Counted from the stretch's first letter, positions 8,034-17,140 are shown. The stretch: 64,000 nucleotides of DNA from Streptomyces sp. R44 (GCF_041053105.1 NZ_CP163444.1:6294501-6358500); one strand, 5' to 3'. Translations and numbers: made by a program. Notes: generated by a model from the sequence alone, not told the origin.

Positions 8034-8786
8034 ATGGCTCTGCAATCGGCGCCGCGACTCGGTGTGGTGGTTCCGTCCGGGAACGCCGCCGCCGAACCCG
8101 AGATCGGCAGCCTCGTGAACCCCGCATTGAATGTCCACACATCACGATTCCCGGTGCTTCCCGGAAAAGACCTGCGCGGTCGTCTGGAGAAGTACAACGA
8201 CGTGCTTCCCGAAGTGCTCGGGAATTTCGGCGGACTGCGTCTCGACGCGGCCGTCGTCTCCTGCACCGGTTCGCACTACCTCCTCACCCCCGAAGGCGAC
8301 CGCGCGCTCTGCGCGGAGCTCTCCGAGCGCCTCGGAGCGCCCGTACGGTCCGCCGCCCTGGCCATCCTCGACACCGCGCGGGCCGTGGGCGCCGAACGGC
8401 TCGTCCTGATCTCGCCGTACGAGCCCTGGCTCACCGAACTCTCGCACGCCTACTGGGAGTCGGCCGGACTCAGGGTCGACCGGATCGTCAAGATCCGGGC
8501 CGGCGCGCGCTTCTCCCCGTACGACGTCACCACCGAGGAACTCGTCGCCCAGGTCCGGGAGGCCGAACTTCCCGAGGACGCGGCCCTGTTGTTCACCGGC
8601 ACCGGCATGTTCACCTTCGACGCGCTCGCCGAGCTCGGCCGCGACAGCGGACGCACCCTGCTCACCTCCAACCTGGCGAGCGCCTGGTGGGCCCGCGACA
8701 CCCTCGGCCTCCCGGCCGAAGGACCGGACGCCCACCCGCTGCTCCGCCGGCTCGCGGAGCGGGCCGCCGCCGTGGCCGTGTCGTGA
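8034..8786 (+). CDS. Maleate isomerase / Asp-Glu racemase superfamily enzyme
   Basis: 250-residue cytoplasmic enzyme of the aspartate/glutamate racemase superfamily, closest by pattern to maleate cis-trans isomerases and arylmalonate decarboxylases. The first strand reads RLGVVVPSGNAAAEPEI, with the Asn of the maleate isomerase type; AAVVSCTGSHYLL carries the first candidate catalytic Cys. At the second cysteine position I read LLFTGTGMFTFDAL, which has Thr-Gly-Thr-Gly instead of a Cys, so a classical two-cysteine racemase mechanism is doubtful. Start ATG 8034 has GGGAGAG upstream; in-frame starts at 7995-8004 are poorer. It opens the operon and overlaps the next gene by GTGA. Likely substrates are small unsaturated or keto diacids; this is inference. 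Confidence 0.8.
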   Translation: MALQSAPRLGVVVPSGNAAAEPEIGSLVNPALNVHTSRFPVLPGKDLRGRLEKYNDVLPEVLGNFGGLRLDAAVVSCTGSHYLLTPEGDRALCAELSERLGAPVRSAALAILDTARAVGAERLVLISPYEPWLTELSHAYWESAGLRVDRIVKIRAGARFSPYDVTTEELVAQVREAELPEDAALLFTGTGMFTFDALAELGRDSGRTLLTSNLASAWWARDTLGLPAEGPDAHPLLRRLAERAAAVAVS

Positions 8787-10033
8787 GCGGCCGCGCGACG
8801 CCCCACGGGCCGGTCGCCGTCGTCGGCGCCGGGCCGGTGGGCCTGACCGCCGCCCTCGTCCTCGCCCGCGCCGGGATCCCGGTGACCGTTCTGGAGTCCA
8901 GGAACGAGCTGGCCACCGAGTCCCGCGCCTCCACCTTCCACCCCGCGACCCTCGACCTCCTCGACGAACTCGGCGTCGCGGCCGCCCTGCGCGTCCAGGG
9001 CCGCACCGTCGACCGCGTCCAGTGGCGCGACCTGGACGGCGCGGTCCACGCCGAACTGGACTACGGACTGCTCGCCGGACACACCGGCCACCCCTACCGG
9101 CTCCACGTCGAACAGGCCCGGCTCACCCCGCTGCTGCTCGACGCGCTCACCGCGACCGGCCTCGCCGACGTACGGTTCGGGGCCACCGCCACCGGCGCCA
9201 CCGAGACCGGCGGCGGGGTGCGGCTGCGCACCGAGGACGCGGCCGGGCGGGCGACCGTCGGCCACCACCCGTACGTCCTGGCGGCCGACGGCAGCCGCAG
9301 CCGGCTCCGCGAGCTCGCCGGACTGCCCGGCACGGCCGAGGAGTACCCCGACTACGCGCTGCGCGTGGTCACCGACTCCCCGCTCGACGAACTGCTCCCC
9401 GGGCTCGCCCCGCTGGCCTACGTCCGCGACCCCCGTGGCTCGTTCAGCGCGCTCGGGATGCCCGACCACTGGCGGCTCATCTTCCGCATCCGGCGCGGGA
9501 CGCCCCGCGACGAGGTGCTCGCGCCCGAGGCCGTCCGCGCCCGGGTCGAGCAGGCCCTGCCGGGCGCCGCGGGACGGGCCGTGCGCATCACCGACGCGCA
9601 CACCTACCGGCTCGCCCGCTTCCTGCTGCCGGCCTACCGGGCCGGCCGGGTGCTGTTCGCCGGGGACGCGGCCCACCTCACCTCCACCGCCGGCGGCCTC
9701 AACATGAACTGCGGGATCCACGACGCCGTGGAGACCGGCCGGGCCCTCGCCGCCGTCCTGCACGGCGGCACCGGGGACGAGGCCCCGCTCGACGCGGCCC
9801 TCGCGCGCCGCCGCTCCATCGTCGAGACGGCGGTCCTCCCGCGCAGCGAGGCCCGCACGGCCGGCCTCGACAGCCCCGCCGAACTCCTCGCCCGGATCGC
9901 CGGCCTGCGGCGCACCGCCGCGGACCCCCGCGCCGCCACCGACTACCTGCTCAAGGCATCACTTCTCGACGTCGCACCACGACCCCTGAAAGGTGACGCA
10001 CATGCGGATCTGGTTTCACAAGCACACCGTTGA
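8783..10033 (+). CDS. FAD-dependent aromatic-type monooxygenase (PheA/TfdB family)
   Basis: 416-residue class A flavoprotein monooxygenase. Residues 10-40 carry the GxGxxG FAD motif (VVGAGPVGLTAALVLARAG) and the acidic strand end VLES; VLAADGSRSRLRE is the DG motif, and LFAGDAAHLTSTAGGLNMNC is the GD motif with the start of the conserved helix. It needs NAD(P)H and usually hydroxylates an electron-rich aromatic ring; a pyrrole or pyridine would fit the neighbours, but this is inference. The GTG start overlaps the previous stop, and its 3' end overlaps the next gene by 32 bases, so it is in one operon with both racemase-type genes. Confidence 0.88.
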   Translation: MSGRATPHGPVAVVGAGPVGLTAALVLARAGIPVTVLESRNELATESRASTFHPATLDLLDELGVAAALRVQGRTVDRVQWRDLDGAVHAELDYGLLAGHTGHPYRLHVEQARLTPLLLDALTATGLADVRFGATATGATETGGGVRLRTEDAAGRATVGHHPYVLAADGSRSRLRELAGLPGTAEEYPDYALRVVTDSPLDELLPGLAPLAYVRDPRGSFSALGMPDHWRLIFRIRRGTPRDEVLAPEAVRARVEQALPGAAGRAVRITDAHTYRLARFLLPAYRAGRVLFAGDAAHLTSTAGGLNMNCGIHDAVETGRALAAVLHGGTGDEAPLDAALARRRSIVETAVLPRSEARTAGLDSPAELLARIAGLRRTAADPRAATDYLLKASLLDVAPRPLKGDAHADLVSQAHR

Positions 10034-10802
10034 GGGACGCCTGCCGCTGCTCGACCAGTGGTACCGCGAACACCTCGACGCGATCGCCGCACCCGGCACC
10101 ACCGTCGACATCAAGACCCTGCCGGCCGACACGTACCCCGACCGCACCCCCTTCGGCCTCGTCGGCCACCACTCCGCCCAGGTGCTCTTCAGCCGCCACT
10201 TCTCCGAGTCCGCGCTCGTCGCTGAGCGGGAGGGCTACGACGCCTGGGTGATCGCCGCCGGCCAGGACCCCGGCCTGCGCGACGCCCGCCACCTCGCCTC
10301 CATCCCGACCCTCGGCTACGGCGAGACGGCCTTCTTCCTCTCGGCGCTCACCGGCCAGCGCTTCGGCGTCCTCGGCTTCATGCCGCCCCTGGAGGAGCCG
10401 ATCAGGGCCAACATCCGCCAGTACCGCCTGGAGTCCTCGCTCAGCTCCTACGAGGTCGTGCCCGGCGGCTGGGACTCCGTGCACCGCTCCCTGGAGGGCG
10501 ACTTCGACGAGTTCGTCGAGGTGTACTCGGCGGCCGCCCTGCGCGCCGCAGAGGCCGGGGCCGAGGTCATCATCCCCGCCGAGGGCATCCCCAACGAGAT
10601 CCTCTGGCACCTCGGCATCCACGAGCTCCACGGCCTGCCCGTGATCGACCCCGCCGGACTCGCCGTGAAGCTCGCGGAGACCCTCGTCCAGCTCGGCGAG
10701 CTGAAGCTCTTCCAGCGCAGCGGCCACGGCTACTGGTTCAGCCGCCCCGACGAGCCCGTCGCCAAGCACCTGGAGCAGGTCTTCCTCGGCTCGGCCCTCT
10801 AG
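10002..10802 (+). CDS. Second Asp/Glu racemase superfamily protein (hydantoin-racemase-like)
   Basis: 266-residue protein of the Asp/Glu/hydantoin racemase superfamily. It starts MRIWFHKH, has VIAAGQDPGLRDAR at the first active-site loop and AEVIIPAEGIPNEIL at the second. Neither loop shows the usual Cys (Gln-Asp and Glu-Gly instead), so a proton-shuttling cysteine pair appears to be missing; it may be a lyase or decarboxylase or use other residues. I chose ATG 10002 because GAAAGG stands 8 bases upstream; GTG 9993 is the alternative. It overlaps the monooxygenase gene. Its stop TAG is shared with an AGGAG site that could serve the following small ORF. Confidence 0.75.
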   Translation: MRIWFHKHTVEGRLPLLDQWYREHLDAIAAPGTTVDIKTLPADTYPDRTPFGLVGHHSAQVLFSRHFSESALVAEREGYDAWVIAAGQDPGLRDARHLASIPTLGYGETAFFLSALTGQRFGVLGFMPPLEEPIRANIRQYRLESSLSSYEVVPGGWDSVHRSLEGDFDEFVEVYSAAALRAAEAGAEVIIPAEGIPNEILWHLGIHELHGLPVIDPAGLAVKLAETLVQLGELKLFQRSGHGYWFSRPDEPVAKHLEQVFLGSAL

Positions 10803-10810
10803 GAGATGCC

Positions 10811-10918
10811 GTGTCCGCAGGACCGGCCCTGCCCGGGGCGCGACGCACCGCCCCGCGCCCGTACCCCCACCGTCATGCACCGCACGCCGTCACGCCTTCG
10901 AGGGAGTCACGCCCATGA
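10811..10918 (+). CDS. Possible 35-residue ORF coupled to hemB
   Basis: Between the racemase gene and hemB, a GTG at 10811 stands five bases after AGGAG (10801-10805) and opens a 35-codon frame whose TGA overlaps the hemB ATG as ATGA. The peptide is Pro/Arg/His-rich (PYPHRHAPHAV in the middle) and resembles no family I know. It may be a real small protein, a leader used for translational coupling of hemB, or chance in GC-rich DNA. hemB also has its own GAGGGAG site. Confidence 0.35.
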   Translation: MSAGPALPGARRTAPRPYPHRHAPHAVTPSRESRP

Positions 10919-11934
10919 CGTACGACGCCTACGGCCGCAACACCGCGGCCACCGACCCCGCCGCCCCCTACTACCGCCCGCGCCGGCTCCGCCGCACCCC
11001 CGCGCTGCGCCGCTTCGCCGCCGAGACCCGCGTCGGCCCCGCCAACCTCGTCCAGCCCCTCTTCCTCCGCGAGGGCCTCACCGAACCGCGTGAGATCCCC
11101 TCCATGCCGGGCGTCTTCCAGCACACCCGCGACACCCTCCGCAAGGCCGCCGCCGAGGCCGTCGCCAACGGGGTCGGCGGGCTCATCCTCTTCGGGATCC
11201 CCGAGCACAAGGACCCCACAGGCACCGGCGCCGTCGACCCCGACGGCATCCTCCAGGTCGCCCTGCGCGACGTCGCCGCCGAGGTCGGCGACTCCACCGT
11301 GATCATCGGCGACATCAACCTCGACGAGTACACCGACCACGGCCACACCGGCGTCCTCGACGCCAACGGCGACGTCGACAACGACGCCAGCATCGAGCTG
11401 TACGCGCAGGCCGCCGTCGTCCAGGCCGACGCCGGCGCCCAGATCGTCGCCCCCAGCGGCATGATGGACGGCCAGGTCCGCCGCATCCGCGAGGCCCTCG
11501 ACCGGGCCGGGCACCAGTCCGTCGCCATCCTCGGCTACTCCGCCAAGTACGCCTCGCACTTCTACGGCCCCTTCCGCGACGCCGTCGAGTCCACCCTGCG
11601 CGGCGACCGCAAGGGCTACCAGCAGTTCCCCGGCAACATCCGCGAATCCCTCCTGGAGGTCTCGCTCGACGTCGCCGAGGGCGCCGACCTCGTCATGGTC
11701 AAGCCCGCCCTCGCCTACCTCGACATCGTGCGACTCATCGCCGACCACGTGCAGGTGCCCGTCTCCGCCTACCAGGTCTCCGGCGAGTACTCCATGGTCG
11801 AGGCGGCCGCCGCCAAGGGCTGGATCGACCGCGACCAGGTCGTCCGCGAGAGCCTCGCCTCCATCCACCGCGCCGGCGCCACCCAGATCATCACCTACTG
11901 GGCCTCCGAGTTCGCCCAGAGTCTGGACCGGTGA
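10915..11934 (+). CDS. hemB: Delta-aminolevulinate dehydratase (porphobilinogen synthase), paralog without zinc cysteines
   Basis: Condenses two 5-aminolevulinates to porphobilinogen; 339 residues, full length for the family. The two Schiff-base lysines are present: K211 in YSAKYASHFYGPF and K263 in VMVKPALAYLD. The metal site differs: where Streptomyces housekeeping HemB, as I recall it, reads CLDE...GHCG, this protein reads N135-L-D-E...G-H-T145-G, so both cysteines are lost while D137 stays. It should not bind the catalytic zinc in the normal way and may be magnesium-dependent or metal-independent. ATG 10915 has GAGGGAG upstream. hemA follows after 4 bp, but hemC and hemD do not, unlike the usual heme operon. 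Confidence 0.92.
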   Translation: MTYDAYGRNTAATDPAAPYYRPRRLRRTPALRRFAAETRVGPANLVQPLFLREGLTEPREIPSMPGVFQHTRDTLRKAAAEAVANGVGGLILFGIPEHKDPTGTGAVDPDGILQVALRDVAAEVGDSTVIIGDINLDEYTDHGHTGVLDANGDVDNDASIELYAQAAVVQADAGAQIVAPSGMMDGQVRRIREALDRAGHQSVAILGYSAKYASHFYGPFRDAVESTLRGDRKGYQQFPGNIRESLLEVSLDVAEGADLVMVKPALAYLDIVRLIADHVQVPVSAYQVSGEYSMVEAAAAKGWIDRDQVVRESLASIHRAGATQIITYWASEFAQSLDR

Positions 11935-11938
11935 CCCG

Positions 11939-13279
11939 GTGACCTCGTCCTCCACCGTGCTGGTCCTCGGCATCAGCCATGCCAGCGCCCCGCTCGACCT
12001 CCTGGAGAGACTCGCCGGCACCGACCGGCCCGCCGAGGAGCTCGTCTCCGACGCGACCTCCGTCGACGGCATCGACGCCGCCGTCGTCGTCTCCACCTGC
12101 AACCGCCTGGAGATCTACGCCGAGACCCGGGGCGGCCCCACCGACCTCGACGAACTCGACGGCCTCGGCGAGCTGTTCGCCCAGCACACCGGCGTCGACC
12201 ACGAGGAGATCGCCCCGCACCTCTACAGCCACCACTCCGACCGGGCCGTACGCCACCTCTTCGCCGTGGCCTCCGGACTCGAATCGGTCGTGGTCGGCGA
12301 GGACCAGATCCTCGGCCAGGTGAAACTGGGCCTCGAACGGTCCCAACGGCTCGACCGCACCGGCCGCGTCCTCGCCAAGGCCGTCCAGACCGCCCTGCGC
12401 GTCGGCAAGCGGGCCCGCAACGAGACCGGACTCAACGAGGCCGGCCGCTCCCTCGCCACCGCAGGACTCGGCTTCTTCGAGCGCCGGGTCGGCTCCCTGC
12501 ACGGCAAGACCGCCCTCGTCATCGGCGCCGGCGCCTTCGCCGGCGTCGTCGTCGCCGCGCTGCGCCGCTCCGGCCTCGACCGGGTGCACGTCGCCAACCG
12601 CACCCCGGAGAAGGCCCAGCGGCTCGCCGAGACCACCGGAGGAGTGGGCTACGACCTCGACGACGTGCCCCGGCTGCTCACCGAGGTGGACGTCGTCGTC
12701 GGCGCCACCGCCGCCACCGGCCACCTCGTCACCGCCCGGCACGTCGAGGAGGCGCTCGCCGCCCGGGACGGCCGCGAGCTGTTCCTGCTCGACCTGTCCC
12801 TGCCGCACAACATCGCCCCCACGGCGGCGGAACTGCCCGGCGTCACCTTCGTCGACCTGCGCCGGATCGCGGAGGAGGGCCAGGAGGACGAGATCTCCGC
12901 CGCCAGCGTCCAGGCCGCGCACGAGCTGATCGACGCCGAGGTCGAGCAGTTCCGCACCGGCCTCCGGCTCGCCGGCGCCAAGCCCGTCCTCACCGCCCTG
13001 CGCACCGCCGCCACCGAGGCGGCCGAGGCCGAGCTCGACCGGCTCGCCCGCCGTCTCGACGGGCTCGACGGCGCGGCGCGGCAGGAGATCGGCCGCAGCG
13101 TCCGCCGCATCGTCGACAAGGCCCTGCACCAGCCCACCGTCCTGGTGCGGGAGCTCGCGGCCGACCCGGACGGCGCCCGGCACATCGCCGCCTTCACCCG
13201 CCTCTTCGCCGCGGCGGAACCTCCCCACGACAGCGACACGAACGACCCGAACGAGAAGAAGATCGAGGCCATCGCATGA
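11939..13279 (+). CDS. hemA: Glutamyl-tRNA reductase
   Basis: Reduces Glu-tRNA(Glu) with NADPH to glutamate-1-semialdehyde, the first step of the C5 route to 5-aminolevulinate. 446 residues: an N-terminal catalytic domain with the active-site Cys in STCNRLEIYAE (about residue 50) and GVEVVGEDQIL-like ESVVVGEDQILGQ, an NADPH domain with ALVIGAGAFAGVV (about residue 195), and the C-terminal dimerisation helix. The GTG start lies 4 bp after the hemB stop, and the stop overlaps the next gene's ATG (ATGA). A diverged paralog of the housekeeping enzyme is likely, because the primary locus in Streptomyces has hemC and hemD next to hemA. Confidence 0.94.
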   Translation: MTSSSTVLVLGISHASAPLDLLERLAGTDRPAEELVSDATSVDGIDAAVVVSTCNRLEIYAETRGGPTDLDELDGLGELFAQHTGVDHEEIAPHLYSHHSDRAVRHLFAVASGLESVVVGEDQILGQVKLGLERSQRLDRTGRVLAKAVQTALRVGKRARNETGLNEAGRSLATAGLGFFERRVGSLHGKTALVIGAGAFAGVVVAALRRSGLDRVHVANRTPEKAQRLAETTGGVGYDLDDVPRLLTEVDVVVGATAATGHLVTARHVEEALAARDGRELFLLDLSLPHNIAPTAAELPGVTFVDLRRIAEEGQEDEISAASVQAAHELIDAEVEQFRTGLRLAGAKPVLTALRTAATEAAEAELDRLARRLDGLDGAARQEIGRSVRRIVDKALHQPTVLVRELAADPDGARHIAAFTRLFAAAEPPHDSDTNDPNEKKIEAIA

Positions 13280-15330
13280 GTGACATCTCGGCCCTCTGGG
13301 AAGCCGAATCCATCGCCGTCATCGGGGCCAGCGAGCGCCCCGGCGCCCTGGGCCGCAAGCCGCTCGACTACCTCCTCCGGTACGGCTACAAGGGCCGCAT
13401 CCTGCCGGTCAACCCGCGCTCGCCGGAGATCCTCGGCGTCCCCGCGTACCCCAGCGTCAAGGACGCCCCCGGCCCCGTCGACCTGGCCCTGATCATGGTC
13501 TCCGCCGAGCGGGTCCCCGGCGCCGTCGACGACTGCGTCGCCGCCGGCGTCAAGCTCGCCGTCATCGCCTCCTCCGGCTTCGCCGAGACCGGCGAGGAGG
13601 GCGCCCGCCTCCAGGCGGAGGTCGTCGCCAAGGCCCGCGCGGGCGGCCTGCGGATCATCGGCCCCAACTGCATCGGTGCCGTCGGCTACGAGAACCGGGT
13701 CCTCGCCACCTTCAGCCCGCTCTTCGGCGCCGAGTCCGTGCCCTTCGAGCCCGGCACCCTCGCCTTCGTCAGCCAGAGCGGCGCCCTCGGCTTCGGCGCC
13801 GCCAGCCTCGCCCTGGAGCGCGGTCTGCGCCCTGGCTGGGTGGTCAGCACCGGCAACGACGCCGATGTCACCGCCCTCGAAGTCCTCCGCGAACTCTCCG
13901 CCGTCCCCGAGGTCACCGGGCTCCTCGGCTACCTGGAGGACACCCCGGACATCGGGACCCTCCGCGAGCTCGCCGGCTCCGGCAAGCCCGTCGCCCTCCT
14001 CAAGTCCGGCCGTACGGAGGCCGGCGGCCGCGCCGCCGCCTCGCACACCGGCGCCCTCGCCACCGACGACCGCGTCCTCGACGCGGCCCTGCGCGGCCTC
14101 GGCATCGTCCGCGTCGACGACATCGACGAACTCCTCGACGTGGCCCGGGTCTTCGAGTCCGAGCGGCGCCCCGCCGGCAACCGCGTCGCCGTCGTCACCA
14201 CCTCCGGCGGCTCCGGCATCCTCGCCGCCGACGCCGTCGAGGCCCACGGCCTGGAGCTCAGCGCCCTGGAGCCGCGCAGCAAGGAGGCGCTCGCCGAGAT
14301 CGTCCCCGCCTTCGGGGCCATCGACAACCCGGTCGACATCACGGCCACCGTCCTCAGCGACCCGTCCCTCTTCGACCGCTCCCTCGACGTCCTCATCGCG
14401 GACGAGACCGTCGACATCATCGTCGCCGCCTTCTGCGTGATGGCGGGACCCGACGTCGAGAAGGCCGTCAACGCCCTCTCCCGCGCCGCCCAGAAGGGCG
14501 GAAAGCCCATCCTCGTCGCCCGCACCGGCGCCGACTTCCTCGCCCCCGACGCCCCCCGCGACCTGCGCGAGGCCGGCCTCCCCGAGTACCCCACCCCGGC
14601 CCGTGCCCTGCGCGCCGCCGCCGCCCTCTGGGAGGTCAGCCGTCCCCGTACGCTCCCGGAGGCACCGCGCCCCGGGACCGTGCCCGGCCCCGGCGCCGAG
14701 GCCACGGAGCCGCAGCTGAAGGCGCTCCTCGCCGAGGCCGGGATCGCCGTGCCCAAGGGCCGGATCGCGGCGGACGCCGAGGACGCGGCGGCGGCCGTCG
14801 CCGAGGTCGGCGGTACGGCGGTGCTCAAGGCCGTCGTCCCCGGCCTGCTCCACAAGACGGAGGCCGGTGGCGTCGAGATCGGCGTCACCGCCGACACCGC
14901 GCCCGGGGCGTACGAGCGGCTCGCCGCGCTCGGCGGCCAGGTGCTCGTCGAGGAACGCGTCGGCGAAGGCGTCGAGTTGATCGTCGGCGTCCACACCACC
15001 GACCTGGGCCCGGTGCTCACCGCCGGTCTCGGCGGCATCTTCACCGAGGTCCTCGACGACGTCGGCCACCGGCTCCTGCCGCTCGCCCCGGGCGAGGGCG
15101 CCGAGCTCCTCGCCGGCCTGCGCGGCGCGAAGATACTCGCCGGGGCCCGCGGCCGCGACGCCGTCGACGTCGAAGCCGCCGCCGCACTCCTCCACAAGGT
15201 CGGCGAACTGGTCCAGGACTGGCCGGCCGGCTTCGCCCTCGACCTCAATCCGGTGCGGGTCCTCGCGAAGGGCGCGGTCGTCCTGGACGCCGCTCTGAGC
15301 TTCGAGACCGCCGAGGAGGCCGGACGATGA
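13276..15330 (+). CDS. ADP-forming acyl-CoA synthetase (acetate-CoA ligase type)
   Basis: 684-residue enzyme that joins a carboxylic acid to CoA with ATP, giving ADP. Domain order is CoA-binding Rossmann domain ([15 protein letters not shown] near residue 15), two succinyl-CoA-ligase-like domains with SQSGALG and ASHTGALAT (the latter near the candidate phospho-histidine), then an ATP-grasp domain from about residue 470 ([20 protein letters not shown]). It is locked between hemA and hemL by ATGA overlaps on both sides, so co-translation with a 5-aminolevulinate pathway is expected. The substrate is unknown; 5-aminolevulinate or a downstream acid are the obvious candidates. Confidence 0.88.
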   Translation: MSDISALWEAESIAVIGASERPGALGRKPLDYLLRYGYKGRILPVNPRSPEILGVPAYPSVKDAPGPVDLALIMVSAERVPGAVDDCVAAGVKLAVIASSGFAETGEEGARLQAEVVAKARAGGLRIIGPNCIGAVGYENRVLATFSPLFGAESVPFEPGTLAFVSQSGALGFGAASLALERGLRPGWVVSTGNDADVTALEVLRELSAVPEVTGLLGYLEDTPDIGTLRELAGSGKPVALLKSGRTEAGGRAAASHTGALATDDRVLDAALRGLGIVRVDDIDELLDVARVFESERRPAGNRVAVVTTSGGSGILAADAVEAHGLELSALEPRSKEALAEIVPAFGAIDNPVDITATVLSDPSLFDRSLDVLIADETVDIIVAAFCVMAGPDVEKAVNALSRAAQKGGKPILVARTGADFLAPDAPRDLREAGLPEYPTPARALRAAAALWEVSRPRTLPEAPRPGTVPGPGAEATEPQLKALLAEAGIAVPKGRIAADAEDAAAAVAEVGGTAVLKAVVPGLLHKTEAGGVEIGVTADTAPGAYERLAALGGQVLVEERVGEGVELIVGVHTTDLGPVLTAGLGGIFTEVLDDVGHRLLPLAPGEGAELLAGLRGAKILAGARGRDAVDVEAAAALLHKVGELVQDWPAGFALDLNPVRVLAKGAVVLDAALSFETAEEAGR

Positions 15331-16628
15331 GCGGTACGGAGACGCACAGCAAGGCCCTCTTCGAGCGCGCCCGCAAGGTCACCCCCGGCGGCGTCAACTC
15401 GCCGGTCCGGGCCTTCGGAGCTGTCGGCGGCACCCCCCGGTTCATCGCCTCCGCCGAGGGCCCGTACCTCACCGACAGCGACGGGAACGAGTACGTCGAC
15501 CTCATCTGCTCCTGGGGTCCGATGATCCTCGGCCACCGCCACCCGGCCGTCGTCGAGGCGGTCACCCGGGCCCTGGAACGGGGCACCTCCTTCGGGGCGC
15601 CGTCCACCGGGGAGGTCGAACTCGCCGAGGAGATCGTCGACCGGGTCGCCCCGGTCGAGCAGGTCCGCCTGGTCAGCTCCGGCACCGAGGCCACGATGTC
15701 GGCGATCCGCCTCGCCCGCGGCTTCACCGGCCGCAGCAAGATCGTGAAGTTCGCCGGCTGCTACCACGGCCACGTGGACGCGCTGCTCGCGTCCGCCGGC
15801 TCCGGCCTCGCGACCTTCGCGCTGCCCGACACCCCGGGCGTCACCGGCGCCCAGGCGAGCGACACGATCGTCCTGCCGTACAACGACCTGGCGGCGGTCG
15901 AGAAGGTCTTCGCCGAGATCGGCGAGGAGATCGCCGCCGTCATCACCGAGGCGGCCCCCGGCAACATGGGCGCGGTTCCCCCGCTGCCCGGCTTCAACGC
16001 CGGCCTCAAGGAGATCACCGCCCGCCACGGCGCGCTCTTCATCTCCGACGAGGTCATGACCGGCTTCCGGGCCAGCCGCTCGGGCTGGTACGGCCGCGAC
16101 GGCGTCGCCCCCGACCTGCTGACCTTCGGCAAGGTCATGGGCGGCGGCTTCCCGGCGGCGGCCTTCGGCGGCCGCGCGGACGTCATGGCCCACCTCGCCC
16201 CGGCGGGCCCCGTCTACCAGGCGGGCACCCTCTCCGGGAACCCGGTCGCCACCGCCGCCGGCCTCGCCACCCTGCGGCACAGCACCCCCGAGGTGTACGA
16301 GCGGCTCGACCAGGTCTCGGCCACGATCGGCGCCGAGGTCTCCGCCGCCCTCACCAAGGAGGGCGTGGCGCACCGGCTGCAGTACTCCGGCACCATGTTC
16401 TCGGTCTTCTTCGGGGAGGACGAGGTCGTGGACTTCGACGGGGTCCGCGCGACCGAGGCGTACCGCTACACGCCGTTCTTCCACGCACTGCTGCGGCAGG
16501 GCGTCTATCTGCCGCCCTCGCCGTTCGAGGCCTGGTTCATCTCGGCCTCGCACGACGACCGGGCCGTGAGCCGGGTGGTCGAGGCACTCCCGGCCGCGGC
16601 GGCGGCCGCGGCCGCGGCGAAGCGCTGA
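15327..16628 (+). CDS. hemL: Glutamate-1-semialdehyde 2,1-aminomutase
   Basis: PLP enzyme that moves the amino group of glutamate-1-semialdehyde to give 5-aminolevulinate, working directly with HemA. 433 residues, normal length; [12 protein letters not shown] at the N-terminus, [20 protein letters not shown], and the PLP lysine K269 in [19 protein letters not shown] are all in place. It ends in a run of alanines and AKR. It is the last gene of the operon, overlaps the CoA synthetase gene by ATGA and is followed by a strong hairpin. The primary Streptomyces hemL normally sits elsewhere, so this is probably a second copy. Confidence 0.94.
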   Translation: MSGTETHSKALFERARKVTPGGVNSPVRAFGAVGGTPRFIASAEGPYLTDSDGNEYVDLICSWGPMILGHRHPAVVEAVTRALERGTSFGAPSTGEVELAEEIVDRVAPVEQVRLVSSGTEATMSAIRLARGFTGRSKIVKFAGCYHGHVDALLASAGSGLATFALPDTPGVTGAQASDTIVLPYNDLAAVEKVFAEIGEEIAAVITEAAPGNMGAVPPLPGFNAGLKEITARHGALFISDEVMTGFRASRSGWYGRDGVAPDLLTFGKVMGGGFPAAAFGGRADVMAHLAPAGPVYQAGTLSGNPVATAAGLATLRHSTPEVYERLDQVSATIGAEVSAALTKEGVAHRLQYSGTMFSVFFGEDEVVDFDGVRATEAYRYTPFFHALLRQGVYLPPSPFEAWFISASHDDRAVSRVVEALPAAAAAAAAAKR

Positions 16629-16639
16629 CGGCGGAAACC

Positions 16640-16682
16640 GAAAGGGAAGAGCCCCCGTGGATCACGGGGGCTCTTCCCTTTC
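16640..16682. terminator. Strong bidirectional terminator between hemL and ohr-type gene
   Basis: Perfect 20-bp stem (arms 16640-16659 and 16663-16682, outer bases GAAAGGGAAG / CTTCCCTTTC) with the 3-base loop GAT. A-rich and T-rich outer ends suit termination of both converging genes. Confidence 0.9.
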
Positions 16683-16694
16683 CCGCGGGGCGGT

Positions 16695-17111
16695 TCAGCC
16701 GGCGAGGTCGATCCGCACCTCGACATTCCCCCGGATCGCCTTCGAGTACGGGCAGCGGCCGTGGGCGGCGTCGGCGAGCCGCCGCGCCTCGGCGGCGTCG
16801 AGGCCGGGCAGTTCGACGGTGAGGACCACCGACAGGTGGAAGCCGCCGTCCTCCTTGTGCAGCGCCACCTCGGCGGTGACGGTGTCGTCCGTGAGCGCGG
16901 TCCTGGACTCGCGGGCGGAGACCCGGAGCGCGCTGTGGAAGCAGGCGGCGTAGCCCGCGGCGAAGAGCTGCTCGGGGTTGGTCGCGGTGCCGGAGCCGCC
17001 GACGGCCTTGGGGCTCGACAGCGGCAGGTCGAGGAGACCGTCGGAGGAGCGCACGGCGCCGTTGCGCCCGTCTCCGGTGGAAGCGACCTCGGCGGTGTAG
17101 ACGACGGCCAT
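16695..17111 (-). CDS. OsmC/Ohr-family peroxidase
   Basis: Organic hydroperoxide resistance protein of 138 residues, normal Ohr length, working as a cytoplasmic thiol peroxidase. The two catalytic cysteines are visible in AACFHSALRV and GRCPYSKAIRG; EQLFAAGYAACF is the family signature. Start ATG 17111 has AAAGGAAT upstream. It converges on hemL across a shared terminator and is divergent from the CaiB/AMACR-type gene. No ohrR regulator is adjacent, but an imperfect inverted repeat lies in its promoter region. It may protect against peroxides made by the flavoenzymes nearby; that is inference. Confidence 0.92.
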   Translation of the reverse strand: MAVVYTAEVASTGDGRNGAVRSSDGLLDLPLSSPKAVGGSGTATNPEQLFAAGYAACFHSALRVSARESRTALTDDTVTAEVALHKEDGGFHLSVVLTVELPGLDAAEARRLADAAHGRCPYSKAIRGNVEVRIDLAG

Positions 17112-17140
17112 GCGTCATTCCTTTCGACAGCGGAGAAGGG

